64,000 nucleotides of DNA from Pseudomonadales bacterium (GCA_024234325.1 JACKOJ010000004.1:62001-126000); one strand, 5' to 3'. Numbered from the stretch's first letter, positions 1 through 9,502 are shown. Notes: a model not told the origin generated them from the letters alone. Numbers and translations: made by a program.

Positions 1-489
1 GTCCGGAAAGCACTGCATCCAGGAGCGCAGCGCCTGTTCGGCCTTGTCGCCGTCATCGTCCAGCAGGCAGCGCCCAATCTCGCCGTCACGACCGCCGGAC
101 AGCGCAATCAAGCCTTTGGCATGCTGTGCCACCCACTCTCGCTGCACAATGACCTGCCCATGCCCCACCTTGTCGGTATAGGCGCGGGAAATGAGTTCAG
201 TCAGGTTACGGTAGCCTTCCTTGTTGCGCACCAGCAGCGCGAGGGGGAACGGTCGCTGCGGATTGTCCTCGTTCGCCACCAGCACGTCACAGCCACAAAT
301 GGGCTTCAGGCCGGCACGCATGGCACTGCTGTAGAACTTGATCAGGCCAAACAGATTGCTGTGATCCGTGATCGCCACGGCGGGCATCCCCAATGCCGCT
401 GCCTTGTTGACAAGCTCGTCGATACGAACCAGACCGTCGACGATCGAATATTCGGTGTGCAGACGCAGATGTACAAATTGCTCAGCCAT
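1..489 (-). CDS. dnaE: DNA polymerase III alpha subunit, N-terminal part (cut by window edge)
   Basis: Replicative polymerase catalytic subunit; only the first 163 residues lie in the window and the frame runs off position 1. The N-terminus begins MAEQFVHLRLHTEYS, with the HLRLH motif of the PHP domain, followed by the conserved AITDHSNLFG segment. The ATG at 489 overlaps the last 8 bases of rnhB, so the two are translationally linked, as in the usual rnhB-dnaE order of gammaproteobacteria. Polymerase and tau-binding domains lie outside, so activity cannot be judged. Identity is secure from the N-terminus and context. Confidence 0.95.
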   Translation of the reverse strand, partial: MAEQFVHLRLHTEYSIVDGLVRIDELVNKAAALGMPAVAITDHSNLFGLIKFYSSAMRAGLKPICGCDVLVANEDNPQRPFPLALLVRNKEGYRNLTELISRAYTDKVGHGQVIVQREWVAQHAKGLIALSGGRDGEIGRCLLDDDGDKAEQALRSWMQCFPD

Positions 490-1111
490 GGTCTCTCGCT
501 GTTTCGCGGGTTTGCACCTGAACGGCCCGCTTTACGGGGCCATAGGAGCGTCGATGAATTGCACAGGGCCCGAGCCTGCCCAGAGCCTCCAGATGCACGG
601 CGGTGGGGTAGCCCTTGTGCTGGGCAAAGCCATAGCCGGGATATTGCGCCTCCAGCGTGTCCATTTCCCTGTCGCGGGTCACCTTTGCAAGGATGGAGGC
701 CGCCGCAATGCAGTCCACCCGGGAATCACCCTTGACCACGGCCGTGCTCGCATAGGCCCAGCGGGGACAGTGCAGCCCGTCCACATACACGAAGCCGGGC
801 TGCACAGACAGGGCCGTCGCTGCACGGGACATCGCCAGCAGGCTCGCCTGCAGAATGTTCAGGCTGTCAATTTCCTCGACACTGGCACGCCCCAGAGCAT
901 AGCACAGCGCCCGCTCGGCAATACTGTCGTACAGGCGCTCACGCTGTCGTTCGGAGAGCTTCTTGGAATCCCGAAGACCCGTGATCGGGCGCTCAGGATC
1001 CAGAATGACTGCAGCAGCCACGACATCCCCCGCCAACGGGCCTCGCCCGACCTCGTCAACGCCTGCCACCAGCTTATGTTCGGTCTCGGGATACGGAAAA
1101 CTCAGTTGCAC
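482..1111 (-). CDS. rnhB: Ribonuclease HII
   Basis: Cleaves RNA in RNA/DNA hybrids and removes misincorporated ribonucleotides. The protein has 209 residues, normal for the family. AGVDEVGRGPLAG (residues 16-28) carries the first two metal-binding acidic residues, D19 and E20. VDGL (D111), KGDS and the SILAKVTRD segment (about 139-147) supply the remaining conserved active-site region. The gene sits three bases after lpxB and overlaps dnaE by 8 bp, so it is part of the same minus-strand transcription unit. No anomalies are seen. Confidence 0.97.
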   Translation of the reverse strand: MQLSFPYPETEHKLVAGVDEVGRGPLAGDVVAAAVILDPERPITGLRDSKKLSERQRERLYDSIAERALCYALGRASVEEIDSLNILQASLLAMSRAATALSVQPGFVYVDGLHCPRWAYASTAVVKGDSRVDCIAAASILAKVTRDREMDTLEAQYPGYGFAQHKGYPTAVHLEALGRLGPCAIHRRSYGPVKRAVQVQTRETARDHG

Positions 1112-1114
1112 GGC

Positions 1115-2281
1115 TCAAGCGCCCTTGCCGACGGCACGCTCTGCCGCCAGCGCCAACACCGCTTCCGCCGCCTGGTCATCGGCACCACAGCGAATTTCTC
1201 GATGGATGCGACTGAACCCCTGCATCAGGGACTGCTGTGCCGAAATGTCCGTCAACAGACGACAGAGTTCCCTGTACAGATTGTCTGGGGTGACGTCGTA
1301 TTGCAGAAACTCCGCCACTAGGCGCTCACCGGCCAGCAGGTTCGGCAGCGACACATAGGGCACCTTCAGCATGCGGGACGCCAGGGCATAGGTGAGAGGA
1401 GACAGGCTGTACGCGACCACCATGGGTCGCTTCAGCAGCATGGCCTCCAGCGTCGCGGTTCCCGAAGCCTGCAGCACAATGTCTGCCGCCCGCATGGCAT
1501 CGTGGGACTGTCCATCGTATAGCTGAAAATCCACACCAACGCCCGCCTCCCGCAACAGGGCAGATACCTGCTCCAGGCGCTGCGCATTGGCACAGGGAAT
1601 CACAAACTGCAGATCGGGGAACTTCTTGCGCAACTCCATGGCTGTACGCAGGAAGACCGGCCCGAGGCGACTGATTTCATTCCGACGGCTGCCGGGCATC
1701 AGAGCGATGCAGGGTCGGTCCTCCGCCAGCCCAAGACGGACACGGGCATTGGTTTTCTCAAGCTCCCCGCCCCCGTCGAGCGCAATGGCGTCCGCCAGCG
1801 GGTGGCCGACAAACCTCACCGGCACCTGGTGCTGTTCGTAGAACGCCGTCTCGAAGGGGAACAGGGCCAGCACCAGATCGGTCGCAGCCGCAATCTTGTG
1901 AATGCGCTTCTGCCCCCAGGCCCACACACTGGGGCTGACATAATGCACGGTGGGAATCGCGTGATCGTGCAGCACCTGCTCCACGCGCAGATTGAAGCCG
2001 GGGGAATCGATACCGACGAACACGTCGGGGGGATTGCGGATGAAACGCTGCTCCAGATCGCGCTTGATGCGCAGCAGCTCCGGCAGGCGTGCCAGGGGTT
2101 CGACAAAACCCATCACCGAGAGCCGTTCCATCTGGGCGAAACTCTCGAAACCCTGGGCGATCATCTTGGGACCGCCAATGCCTTCGAAGCGGGCATCCGG
2201 GCAACGCTTGCGAATGGCACGAATCAACCCTTCACCGAGCGTGTCGCCCGAGGCCTCTCCTGCAATCATGCCAATACGCAC
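1115..2281 (-). CDS. lpxB: Lipid-A-disaccharide synthase
   Basis: Family GT19 glycosyltransferase that joins UDP-diacylglucosamine and lipid X to form the beta-1,6 lipid A disaccharide at the inner membrane. The 388-residue length matches the family. The N-terminal IAGEASGD segment, EGIGGPKM and the central MPGSRRNEI motif are all present. The start is GTG at 2281, preceded by a GGAGCG ribosome-binding site about 5 bases away; no better in-frame ATG exists after the lpxA stop. It follows lpxA by about 50 bp in the conserved lpxD-fabZ-lpxA-lpxB order. Confidence 0.96.
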   Translation of the reverse strand: MRIGMIAGEASGDTLGEGLIRAIRKRCPDARFEGIGGPKMIAQGFESFAQMERLSVMGFVEPLARLPELLRIKRDLEQRFIRNPPDVFVGIDSPGFNLRVEQVLHDHAIPTVHYVSPSVWAWGQKRIHKIAAATDLVLALFPFETAFYEQHQVPVRFVGHPLADAIALDGGGELEKTNARVRLGLAEDRPCIALMPGSRRNEISRLGPVFLRTAMELRKKFPDLQFVIPCANAQRLEQVSALLREAGVGVDFQLYDGQSHDAMRAADIVLQASGTATLEAMLLKRPMVVAYSLSPLTYALASRMLKVPYVSLPNLLAGERLVAEFLQYDVTPDNLYRELCRLLTDISAQQSLMQGFSRIHREIRCGADDQAAEAVLALAAERAVGKGA

Positions 2282-2329
2282 GTTTCGCTCCGCTTGCGTC
2301 AGCCGGTGGCCAAGGGAAACCCCGATCCA

Positions 2330-3106
2330 CTAGCGTTGAATGCCTCGTGTCGAAGCCAGAATGGAGTCCACGAAGACCTGAACCTGCGGGCACTGTTCCG
2401 CCAGCGGACGCAGCTCCTCCAGAGCTTCCTTGAGGGTAAAACCTTTCAGATACACAATCTTGTAGGCCTTGCGAATCTGCTGCACAACGTTCTTGTCGAA
2501 GCCGCGCCGCTCCAGCCCGATCGCATTGATGCTGCGGGCTTCCGGTGGGGTGCCACTGACGATGACATAGGCCGGCACGTCGTTGCTGATATGCGTCATG
2601 CCGCCGATCATGGCGTGCGCACCGATCTTGAGGAACTGGTTGACCCCGGCATAGCCACCGAGCACCGCCCAGTCGCCGACTTCCACGTGACCGGACAGCC
2701 CGACATTATTGGCAAAAATGCCATGATCCCCCACGATGCAGTCATGGGCAACATGGACATAGGGCATCAGCAGATTGTGGTTGCCAATACGGGTGACGCC
2801 ACCGCCAAAGCCTGTTCCGCGGTGCAGGGTCGCCCCCTCACGAATCACGTTGTGAGAGCCGATCTCCAGCCAGGTTTCCTCACCGTCAAACTTCTTGTCT
2901 GCCGGATCTTCACCAATGGACGCAAACTGATAAATTTTGTTGTGCTTGCCAATTCGGGTATTGGCACGAATCACCACATGGGAGCCAACCTCGGTTCCCT
3001 CGTCGATCTCGACACCGGGTCCGATAATGCTCCAGGGCCCGACACTGACGTTGTCCGCCAGTGAGGCACGAGGATCAATTATGGCTCTCGGATCAATCAA
3101 TTTCAT
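2330..3106 (-). CDS. lpxA: UDP-N-acetylglucosamine O-acyltransferase
   Basis: Catalyses the first step of lipid A synthesis, transfer of a 3-hydroxyacyl chain from ACP to UDP-GlcNAc. The protein is rich in left-handed beta-helix hexapeptide repeats from the N-terminus on, and the active-site segment HVAHDCIVGDHGIF contains the expected catalytic histidine. I chose ATG 3106 (MKLIDPRAII), which has an AAGGA site 5 bases upstream and gives 258 residues. The longer reading from 3151 adds 15 residues with no family similarity. The start overlaps the 3' end of fabZ by 14 bp. Confidence 0.95.
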   Translation of the reverse strand: MKLIDPRAIIDPRASLADNVSVGPWSIIGPGVEIDEGTEVGSHVVIRANTRIGKHNKIYQFASIGEDPADKKFDGEETWLEIGSHNVIREGATLHRGTGFGGGVTRIGNHNLLMPYVHVAHDCIVGDHGIFANNVGLSGHVEVGDWAVLGGYAGVNQFLKIGAHAMIGGMTHISNDVPAYVIVSGTPPEARSINAIGLERRGFDKNVVQQIRKAYKIVYLKGFTLKEALEELRPLAEQCPQVQVFVDSILASTRGIQR

Positions 3107-3539
3107 TTTTCCTTTCTGCACACATGATGATGGCGGAACCGACCAGCTCATTGCCTACCGAGGCCGTACACTGGAACTTGTAGATGCCGCGTTTGCTGGT
3201 CACGATGGTGGCCTGCAGAATCAGTTGATCACCGGGCACAACCGGGCGCTTCAGACGCACCTCGTCGGCCCCCACAAAATAATAGAGGTACCCGTCCTTC
3301 GGCTTCTTTTCCTGACTCTTGAAACCCAGTACACCCGCCGCCTGGGCAAGCGCCTCAATGATCAACACGCCCGGCATGATCGGTTGACCGGGGAAATGCC
3401 CTTCGAAGAACTGTTCGTTCACGGTGACGTTCTTGTAGGCAGTAATAGACTTCCCCAGTTCTATTTCCACCACTCTGTCCACCAGCAGAAACGGGTAACG
3501 CTGGGGCAGATATTCCTTGATTTCTTCGATGTTCATCAT
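3093..3539 (-). CDS. fabZ: 3-hydroxyacyl-ACP dehydratase
   Basis: Dehydrates beta-hydroxyacyl-ACP in type II fatty acid synthesis and competes with LpxA/LpxD for hydroxyacyl-ACP. It has a 148-residue hot-dog fold. The catalytic histidine lies in GHFPGQPIMPG (H48) and the glutamate in LIIEALAQAAG (E62). The start is the tandem ATGATG at 3539/3536 behind AGGA; the 3536 ATG has slightly better spacing, but MMxIxEI starts are common in relatives. It lies between lpxD and lpxA, the classic lipid A cluster position. Confidence 0.96.
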   Translation of the reverse strand: MMNIEEIKEYLPQRYPFLLVDRVVEIELGKSITAYKNVTVNEQFFEGHFPGQPIMPGVLIIEALAQAAGVLGFKSQEKKPKDGYLYYFVGADEVRLKRPVVPGDQLILQATIVTSKRGIYKFQCTASVGNELVGSAIIMCAERKNEID

Positions 3540-3596
3540 ATTTTCCTGACTCAGGTGTCCATATTTTCGTAACAGCACTACCACGCAGAGTTTGGA

Positions 3597-4616
3597 CTAT
3601 TTTCCCGGCGTGATCTTTTCCAGTTCCCGCAATCGCTTCGCCATGTCATCGAGCTGACGAAAGCGGACAATATTGCGTTTCCATTCCTTCGACTCCAGCA
3701 GTCCGGTGCCTGAAGAATAGACGCCCGGTTCCGGTATCGACTGACTCACCAGCGACATGGCGCTGATCATCACCTTATCGGTAATCTGCAGATGCCCGAT
3801 AATACCGACGCCCCCGCCGATCGTGCAATAACGACCAATCGAGGTGCTGCCGGCAATCGCGCTACAACCGCAAATAATGGTGTGCTCCCCGATCACGCAG
3901 TTGTGGGCAATCTGCACATGGTTGTCAATCTTAACTCCATGTTCAATAACCGTGTCATCCAGCGCCCCCCTGTCCACCGTGGAGCCAGCGCCGATCTCGA
4001 CATCATTGCCAATCTGCACACCACCCAGTTGGGCGATCTTGATGGACTGACGCCCATCAAAGGCAAAACCGAAACCATCTGCCCCGATCACGACGGAGGA
4101 ATGCAGAACAACACGATCACCAATATGCACATCGTGATACAGGCTGACATTGGCGAACAGTGTGCAATTTTCGCCGAGCGTACTGCGCGCCCCGATACTG
4201 CACCCTGCCCCCAACACCGTTCCCGCACCCAGCCTGACCCCTTCTTCCACCACCACATTGGGGCCAATTCTCACACCTTCACCCATGACAACGGAGGGGT
4301 GAACACAGGCAGAAGAATGAATTCCAGCCTCTGTCGCGGACTCCGGAGCAAACAACTGCGACGCCTTTGCGTAGGTCACATAGGGCGCCGATGAAATCAG
4401 TTGGGCACAGGGACTGGCTGTTGCCAGCGCCGGCTCCAGAATGACCGCAGAGGCCTGTGTCGAGGCTAGCTGATTGACGTATCGGGGATTGCTCAGAAAA
4501 CTCAGTTTTCCGGCAGTGGCATTCTTCAGAGACGCCAGACCGTCGATACGCAGCGACGGATCGCCCCGCAATTCGACGGCCAGCAAGTCTGACAACTCAC
4601 CAAGCGTGAAGATCAT
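3597..4616 (-). CDS. lpxD: UDP-3-O-(3-hydroxyacyl)glucosamine N-acyltransferase
   Basis: Third lipid A step: N-acylation of UDP-3-O-acylglucosamine using hydroxyacyl-ACP. An N-terminal uridine-binding domain (about residues 1-100) is followed by a long left-handed beta-helix of hexapeptide repeats. The segment DNHVQIAHNCVIG contains the conserved active-site histidine. ATG 4616 (MIFTLGELSDLL) gives 339 residues, near the 341 of E. coli, and has an AGGTGA site 8 bases away. A GTG 30 bases upstream only adds non-conserved residues. It follows skp by 40 bp. Confidence 0.95.
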   Translation of the reverse strand: MIFTLGELSDLLAVELRGDPSLRIDGLASLKNATAGKLSFLSNPRYVNQLASTQASAVILEPALATASPCAQLISSAPYVTYAKASQLFAPESATEAGIHSSACVHPSVVMGEGVRIGPNVVVEEGVRLGAGTVLGAGCSIGARSTLGENCTLFANVSLYHDVHIGDRVVLHSSVVIGADGFGFAFDGRQSIKIAQLGGVQIGNDVEIGAGSTVDRGALDDTVIEHGVKIDNHVQIAHNCVIGEHTIICGCSAIAGSTSIGRYCTIGGGVGIIGHLQITDKVMISAMSLVSQSIPEPGVYSSGTGLLESKEWKRNIVRFRQLDDMAKRLRELEKITPGK

Positions 4617-4656
4617 TGGTCTGCTCACCTGGTGAGACCCGGGCACTGTGCCGGGT

Positions 4657-5169
4657 TTACCGGGTCAACTCATTGAGTTTGGCAGTCACTTTGCCCGTAA
4701 TGTCGTAGGTGTTGTCGAAGAAGGCAACACTGTCCGCGTTCAGGACGATGGTGTAGCCGCCTTCCTGAACCACTGCCTGAATCGCAGCGCCCAGATTCTG
4801 GCGCATGCTGTCGATGAAGGCCTGGTTGCGTTCCTGCAGGGCACCCTGGACGCGCTCGGAAATCATCTGCAGTTGCACCTGCTTTTCCTGGGCGTCGGAG
4901 TTGATCTTGCGCTTTTCGGAATCGCTCATGATGGACTCGTCGCGCTGGGCACGCTCCACCAGTTCGCGCAGTTCGCCGTTCAGGCGCTCTGCCCGTTGCT
5001 GATCGTCACGAAACTCTTCCTGAATCTGTGCCTGCTGTTCCTGGGCGGCCTGGGAGTTGAACAGTGCCTGTTCGAGATTGACCACACCAATCACCGGCTG
5101 CTGGGCAAGCGCAACACCCGATGTCAGAACCAGACCCGCCACTGCCAGTACTTTCGCTATCATTTTCAC
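4657..5169 (-). CDS. skp: Periplasmic chaperone Skp/OmpH
   Basis: Holds unfolded outer-membrane proteins in the periplasm before delivery to BamA. The protein has about 170 residues. A signal peptide of about 22 residues (MKMIAKVLAVAGLVLTSG...ALA) is followed by a long charged helical region (about 50-120) that would form the coiled-coil tentacles. The conserved IGVVNLEQAL start of the mature protein and the C-terminal segment ending KVTAKLNELTR are visible. GTG 5169 is preferred over ATG 5163 because its GGAG site is 8 rather than 14 bases away; the difference is two residues. Context is bamA-skp-lpxD, as in most gammaproteobacteria. Confidence 0.93.
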   Translation of the reverse strand: MKMIAKVLAVAGLVLTSGVALAQQPVIGVVNLEQALFNSQAAQEQQAQIQEEFRDDQQRAERLNGELRELVERAQRDESIMSDSEKRKINSDAQEKQVQLQMISERVQGALQERNQAFIDSMRQNLGAAIQAVVQEGGYTIVLNADSVAFFDNTYDITGKVTAKLNELTR

Positions 5170-5193
5170 AATGCAATCTCCGCATGACTCATG

Positions 5194-5213
5194 AAAACGG
5201 TGCCTTGGCACCG
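5194..5213 (-). terminator. Short GC-rich hairpin with U-run between bamA and skp
   Basis: On the minus-strand transcript CGGTGCC-AA-GGCACCG forms a 7 bp stem followed by TTTT, just before the skp ribosome-binding site. The tiny loop and short U-run suggest partial termination or mRNA stabilisation, letting skp be expressed at a different level from bamA. This is seen by eye only. Confidence 0.4.
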
Positions 5214-5275
5214 CGTTATATTCACATTGCCCCGTCAGCCGCTTTCAACCGGCGGGTGGACATTCCGCTCATTCC

Positions 5276-7948
5276 CTAGAAGCCTGCCCCGATGGTGAAG
5301 TCAAAGTTCTTCTCGTCATCGTTGGCATCCTTCGTGAAGGGCTTGGCCACGTAGAAGGTCAATGGCCCGAAGGGAGACAGATACGTGACGCTCAGGCCCA
5401 TGGAGTATCTGAACTCCCCGAAATCAAAATCACTGCAGTTGTTGTGCAGACTCTGCCTGGCAGTACAGTTGGTCGAGAACACGTTACCAGCGTCCACGAA
5501 CAGGGAGGAGCGCACACGGCTTCTGTCTGTCACAAACGGCAGCGGGAACAGCAATTCTACACTACCGGTAGTCAAGATATTACCCCCAAAGGCGTCCAGA
5601 CGCTGATTTAGGGCGATGTCATCCACCTGCAACTGTACCCGGGCATTGCCGTTGGCGTCGTAGACCTGATTGCCGTCCGCGTCTACAACTGGCGTGGTCA
5701 TATACCCCAGTTTGGTGGTGTCGATCGTCGCATATCCCGCCTCATTGCGGATAATATTGCCGTTTTCATCCCGCAGCAGACCGGCGTAGCCGGTGACATA
5801 GGTTTGGGGGTCGGTACTGCGCGGACCCAGGCTGTTCTCGTCAAAGCCCCGCACGATACCTGCCGACGACAGACCACCGGCAAAGAAGTTCTGGAAGAAC
5901 GGCAGACCGTCGGTACTGCCGTAACCGCCGCCGTAGCCAAGATTGGCCCGGAAGGCGAGCACAAAGCCGTTGATGATGGGCTGGTAATACTGGGCGGAAT
6001 AATTCAGTTTGTAGTATTCCAGGTCGCTGCCCGGTGTTGTCACTTCAAAGGACACCTGCTGGAAGCTGCCGTCCGTCGGCAACTGTCCGCGGTTCAAGGT
6101 GCTGCGCAGCCAGTTCACGGAGAAGGTGAAGTTGTCGAACGCAGTCCCCTGGCGATCGATAAAGCCCAGGTCGGGATTCTGGTTCAGGTATTCCGTCGGC
6201 AGATCCACGATGAAACCACCGCTGGCATCCGCCACGGGACCATTGAACGGGTTCTCATTCAGTTCGTCGATGATGTAGTAGTCCACCCCTTCAGCAATCT
6301 TGGGGCTGGACTCGATTTCCTGCACGGTATAACCACCGGAACTCAGTTCGGTATGCGAGAAACCGAGATTGAAACCGATCTGCTGAATCTCGCTGATCGG
6401 GTAGGCAAAATTGAACGATCCGCCATAGGACTTTGTAGAGAAGCTGGCGATATTGAACGGCGAATCCTGCTCCTGCAGGAACACGTTGAAGCCTCGGCTT
6501 ACGCCATCTGCCGTGAAATAGGGATCGAGATAACTGAAGTTCAGGCTCTTCTGGAAGGTGCTTTTGTTGATGCCGATGCCGACCGTGCGCCCCGTGCCCA
6601 GAAAGTTCTGCGCTTCCAGGGAGGAACTGATGAAGAAATTGCCCCCGCCACCGGAACCGACACTGAAAGAAATATTACTGAAGTTCTGCTCTTCGACAGT
6701 GTAGTCAACGTCGATCTGATCGCTGGTGCCAGGCACCTCGTTGGTCTCGACTTCCACCTTCGAGAAATAGCCCAATCGTTCCAGACGCACCTTGCCCAGC
6801 TCAATCTGCTGACTGGAGGCCGGGGCACTTTCGAGCTGACGCATCTCACGGCGCAGCACATCGTCTGCCGTTGCCGTATTGCCGATAAAATTCACCCGGT
6901 TCACATAGGTACGGTTACCGGCATTCACGAAGAAGGTGACGTCAACTGTCTTGCCTTCCTCATCGATCTCCGGCACGCCGTTGACTTCGGCAAAGGCGTA
7001 GCCGAAGTTCCCCAGAATCTGGGTCATGTACTCTTCGGTCGCCGTCACCAGTGCCTGGGAGAAAGTCTGCCCCGGCGCCACCACGGTGTAGGCGCGCAGA
7101 ATGGCCTCGGTATTGACCAGATCCCCCGCCAGGTTCACCTCTTTGACGACGTACTGATCGCCCTCGGTCACGTTGATGGTGATGTAAATCTGCTCATTGT
7201 CCGGCGTGATGGAGATTGGCGTGGAATCGATATTGAATCGCACATAGCCATTGTCCATGTAATGCGAAGTCAGCTTCTCAAGATCGCCGGAGAACTGCTC
7301 ACGCGAATACTTGTTGCGGCCGCTGAAGGGGTTGTACCAGGGCTTGAGTCCAAGATCGAACAGGTCAAGCAGCTCGTCATCATCGAAGGCATTGTTGCCA
7401 ACGATGTTGATGTACTGGATGCGGCTTTCCTTGCCCTCGTTGATCGTCATGTTGATGGCGACACGGTTGCGCGGCTGCTCTTCAATGTCGATATCCACCG
7501 TGGTGCCATAGCGCCCACGACCGGAATACACCTCCTGGATGCCCTGACGAATCGCCTCAAGCGTCGCGCGGGTGAAGATGCCGCCTTCCGTAATATCGGC
7601 GGTCGCCATGTTCTCCAGAATGTCTTCGGTCTTCAGCACCTTGTTGCCGGTGATATTGATCTCGCTGACAGAAGGACGTTCGAGCACCGAGATGTAGAGC
7701 ACATTGCCTTCCCGGGCCACCTCAACGTCTTCAAAATATTCCGAGGCGGTGATGGCACGGATAATCTGGGCAGGCACGTCATCGCTGACGACATCGCCAA
7801 TGCCGACGGGCAGCAGCCCGAAAACAACTCCGGAGGAAATTCGCTGAAGACCATCAATCTGAATGTCTTCAATAACAAAACTCTGTGCGTAGGCCGCCGT
7901 GGATGCCACTGACGACATGATAAGTGTGCTTAATAAGGATCTAGTCAT
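5276..7948 (-). CDS. bamA: Outer membrane protein assembly factor BamA
   Basis: Omp85 protein that folds and inserts beta-barrel proteins into the outer membrane. A signal peptide (to about residue 21, ...STAAYAQ) is followed by five POTRA domains (about 24-420; the first begins FVIEDIQIDGLQR) and a 16-strand barrel ending FDFTIGAGF with the C-terminal phenylalanine. The conserved VRGF motif of loop 6 is present. At 890 residues it is about 80 longer than the E. coli protein; the extra residues lie in extracellular-loop regions, including an Asp/Asn/Gly-rich segment after VRGF. It sits between rseP and skp. Identity is certain; loop assignment is inferred. Confidence 0.97.
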   Translation of the reverse strand: MTRSLLSTLIMSSVASTAAYAQSFVIEDIQIDGLQRISSGVVFGLLPVGIGDVVSDDVPAQIIRAITASEYFEDVEVAREGNVLYISVLERPSVSEINITGNKVLKTEDILENMATADITEGGIFTRATLEAIRQGIQEVYSGRGRYGTTVDIDIEEQPRNRVAINMTINEGKESRIQYINIVGNNAFDDDELLDLFDLGLKPWYNPFSGRNKYSREQFSGDLEKLTSHYMDNGYVRFNIDSTPISITPDNEQIYITINVTEGDQYVVKEVNLAGDLVNTEAILRAYTVVAPGQTFSQALVTATEEYMTQILGNFGYAFAEVNGVPEIDEEGKTVDVTFFVNAGNRTYVNRVNFIGNTATADDVLRREMRQLESAPASSQQIELGKVRLERLGYFSKVEVETNEVPGTSDQIDVDYTVEEQNFSNISFSVGSGGGGNFFISSSLEAQNFLGTGRTVGIGINKSTFQKSLNFSYLDPYFTADGVSRGFNVFLQEQDSPFNIASFSTKSYGGSFNFAYPISEIQQIGFNLGFSHTELSSGGYTVQEIESSPKIAEGVDYYIIDELNENPFNGPVADASGGFIVDLPTEYLNQNPDLGFIDRQGTAFDNFTFSVNWLRSTLNRGQLPTDGSFQQVSFEVTTPGSDLEYYKLNYSAQYYQPIINGFVLAFRANLGYGGGYGSTDGLPFFQNFFAGGLSSAGIVRGFDENSLGPRSTDPQTYVTGYAGLLRDENGNIIRNEAGYATIDTTKLGYMTTPVVDADGNQVYDANGNARVQLQVDDIALNQRLDAFGGNILTTGSVELLFPLPFVTDRSRVRSSLFVDAGNVFSTNCTARQSLHNNCSDFDFGEFRYSMGLSVTYLSPFGPLTFYVAKPFTKDANDDEKNFDFTIGAGF

Positions 7949-8018
7949 GAATGTACTTCAAGCCTGAGTCGGTAGCTTTTATCGAATGGAATAAGAAATG
8001 CGCAGAAGATCCCCAGGG

Positions 8019-9410
8019 TCACAATAGCCGACTGACATCGTTGTATACCGCCAAAACCATGACCCCTGAGATAAGAAGTAAACCCAACTGCAGACCCATC
8101 GCCTGAATGCGTTCCGGCACTGGACGCCGAATGATCGCTTCCACGCTGTAGTAGAGCAGATGCCCACCGTCCAGCACCGGTATCGGGAGCAGATTGAGCA
8201 CCCCCAGACTGATGCTGAGAATGGCCAGGAAGCCAAGATAGACTTCCAGACCGTAACTCGCCGTTTCGCCGGCCACCTGGGCAATGGTGATCGGCCCGTT
8301 GATGTTCTTGACCGAAATCAGCCCGATCAGCATCTTCTTGATGGAATCGAGCACGAAAACCGATTTTTCCCAGGTTTCCTGCACCGCCGGCACAATCGCC
8401 GTCAGCACGTTGTAATGCACCTCGCGCAGCCTCTCTGGCGGCAGGCTGCCCATCAGATCGAAATCCTGCACATAGGCGCCGATGACTCCGATGCGGCTGC
8501 CATCCTCTGCCGAACTCAACGCGGGCACCACCTGCAGCGGCACGGCGTCAGAGTTTCGTTGGACAACAACCTGCAGCGGCAGTTCCGGACTGGCGCGGAC
8601 AAGGTTTACCCACTGCAGCCATCCGGTCACCGGCTCGCCGTCCACCGACAGGATACGGTCTCCGGCCTGCATTCCCCCCTGCTCTGCCGCACCGCCAGGC
8701 ACCAGCCCTTCAATGACAGGAGGGATTTCGTACTGCACCAGCCCCAGAGAACCCAGGGGATTCGGTTCGGCGGTGTCCGACTGCCAGCTCTCCAGTGCAA
8801 TGCGGTAATCCCGGGGAGTGCTGTTACCGGCAGGGATTGCGCTGATCATCAGATCGCCCGTTTCCCCCAGACGCGCCAGCAGCAGCATGGTGACCTGTTG
8901 CCAGATTTCCGCTTTCTCGCCATCCACGGCAACGATTTCGTCTCCGGGGCGCAACCCGGCTGTGTAGGCGGGAGAGTCCTTGACCACATTGGCCAGTACC
9001 GGCGAAGTGCCGCTAAGACCATAGCTGACATTGATCAGCCAGAATACGGTAATGGCCAGCAGGAAATTGGCGATGGGGCCGGCCGCGACAATGGCCATGC
9101 GCTGCCACAGCGGCTTGCTGGCAAAGGAGAGGTGTTTCTGGTTTTCAGGAATGCTGTCTTCGCTATCGACCCGCGTGTCATCCTGCCCCAGCATCTTGAC
9201 GTAGCCGCCCAGGGGAATCGGGGCAATGACATACTCAGTGCCGTCCTTGCCCGTCCAGGACTTGAGCGCCTTGCCAAAGCCGATGGAGAAACGCAGCACT
9301 TTGACACCACAGCGGCGGGCCACCCAGAAGTGCCCGAACTCATGCACCGTCACCAGGATACCGAGTGTCACAACGAGGGCAAAGATATTGGTAAGCAGTT
9401 GTAAAGCCAT
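8019..9410 (-). CDS. rseP: Site-2 intramembrane metalloprotease RseP
   Basis: Zinc intramembrane protease that makes the second cut in the anti-sigma factor RseA and releases sigma-E. The HEFGH zinc motif lies at residues 23-27 in the first membrane helix. Two PDZ domains occupy the middle (PGDEIVAVDG and AGDRILSVDGE segments), and the C-terminal NLLPIPVLDGGH segment supplies the third metal ligand. The 463 residues are slightly longer than the 450 of E. coli. The position upstream of bamA and downstream of dxr is conserved. Its likely substrate, RseA, is encoded at about 39.7-40.3 kb. Confidence 0.96.
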   Translation of the reverse strand: MALQLLTNIFALVVTLGILVTVHEFGHFWVARRCGVKVLRFSIGFGKALKSWTGKDGTEYVIAPIPLGGYVKMLGQDDTRVDSEDSIPENQKHLSFASKPLWQRMAIVAAGPIANFLLAITVFWLINVSYGLSGTSPVLANVVKDSPAYTAGLRPGDEIVAVDGEKAEIWQQVTMLLLARLGETGDLMISAIPAGNSTPRDYRIALESWQSDTAEPNPLGSLGLVQYEIPPVIEGLVPGGAAEQGGMQAGDRILSVDGEPVTGWLQWVNLVRASPELPLQVVVQRNSDAVPLQVVPALSSAEDGSRIGVIGAYVQDFDLMGSLPPERLREVHYNVLTAIVPAVQETWEKSVFVLDSIKKMLIGLISVKNINGPITIAQVAGETASYGLEVYLGFLAILSISLGVLNLLPIPVLDGGHLLYYSVEAIIRRPVPERIQAMGLQLGLLLISGVMVLAVYNDVSRLL

Positions 9411-9502
9411 AGTTTTTGCGCATCACCCGGGAGTGGTCCGTACAGGGTTGGAAGGCGCTGGACACCAGCGCGATTCATTACCTGTGTATACGGTTCAAGA
9501 CC

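Noticed and set aside
5804..7912. Open frame of about 700 codons antisense to bamA, and similar ones antisense to frr-pyrH, relA and rlmD
   Set aside because: All lie opposite well-supported genes, have no ribosome-binding sites or domain motifs, and arise from high GC third positions.
9411..9502. Sigma-E-like promoter (TGAACCG, about 17 bp, TCGCG) between dxr and rseP
   Set aside because: The -10 matches only in TC and the -35 lacks the CTT end. It is too weak to report as a promoter, although rseP is sigma-E controlled in some relatives.
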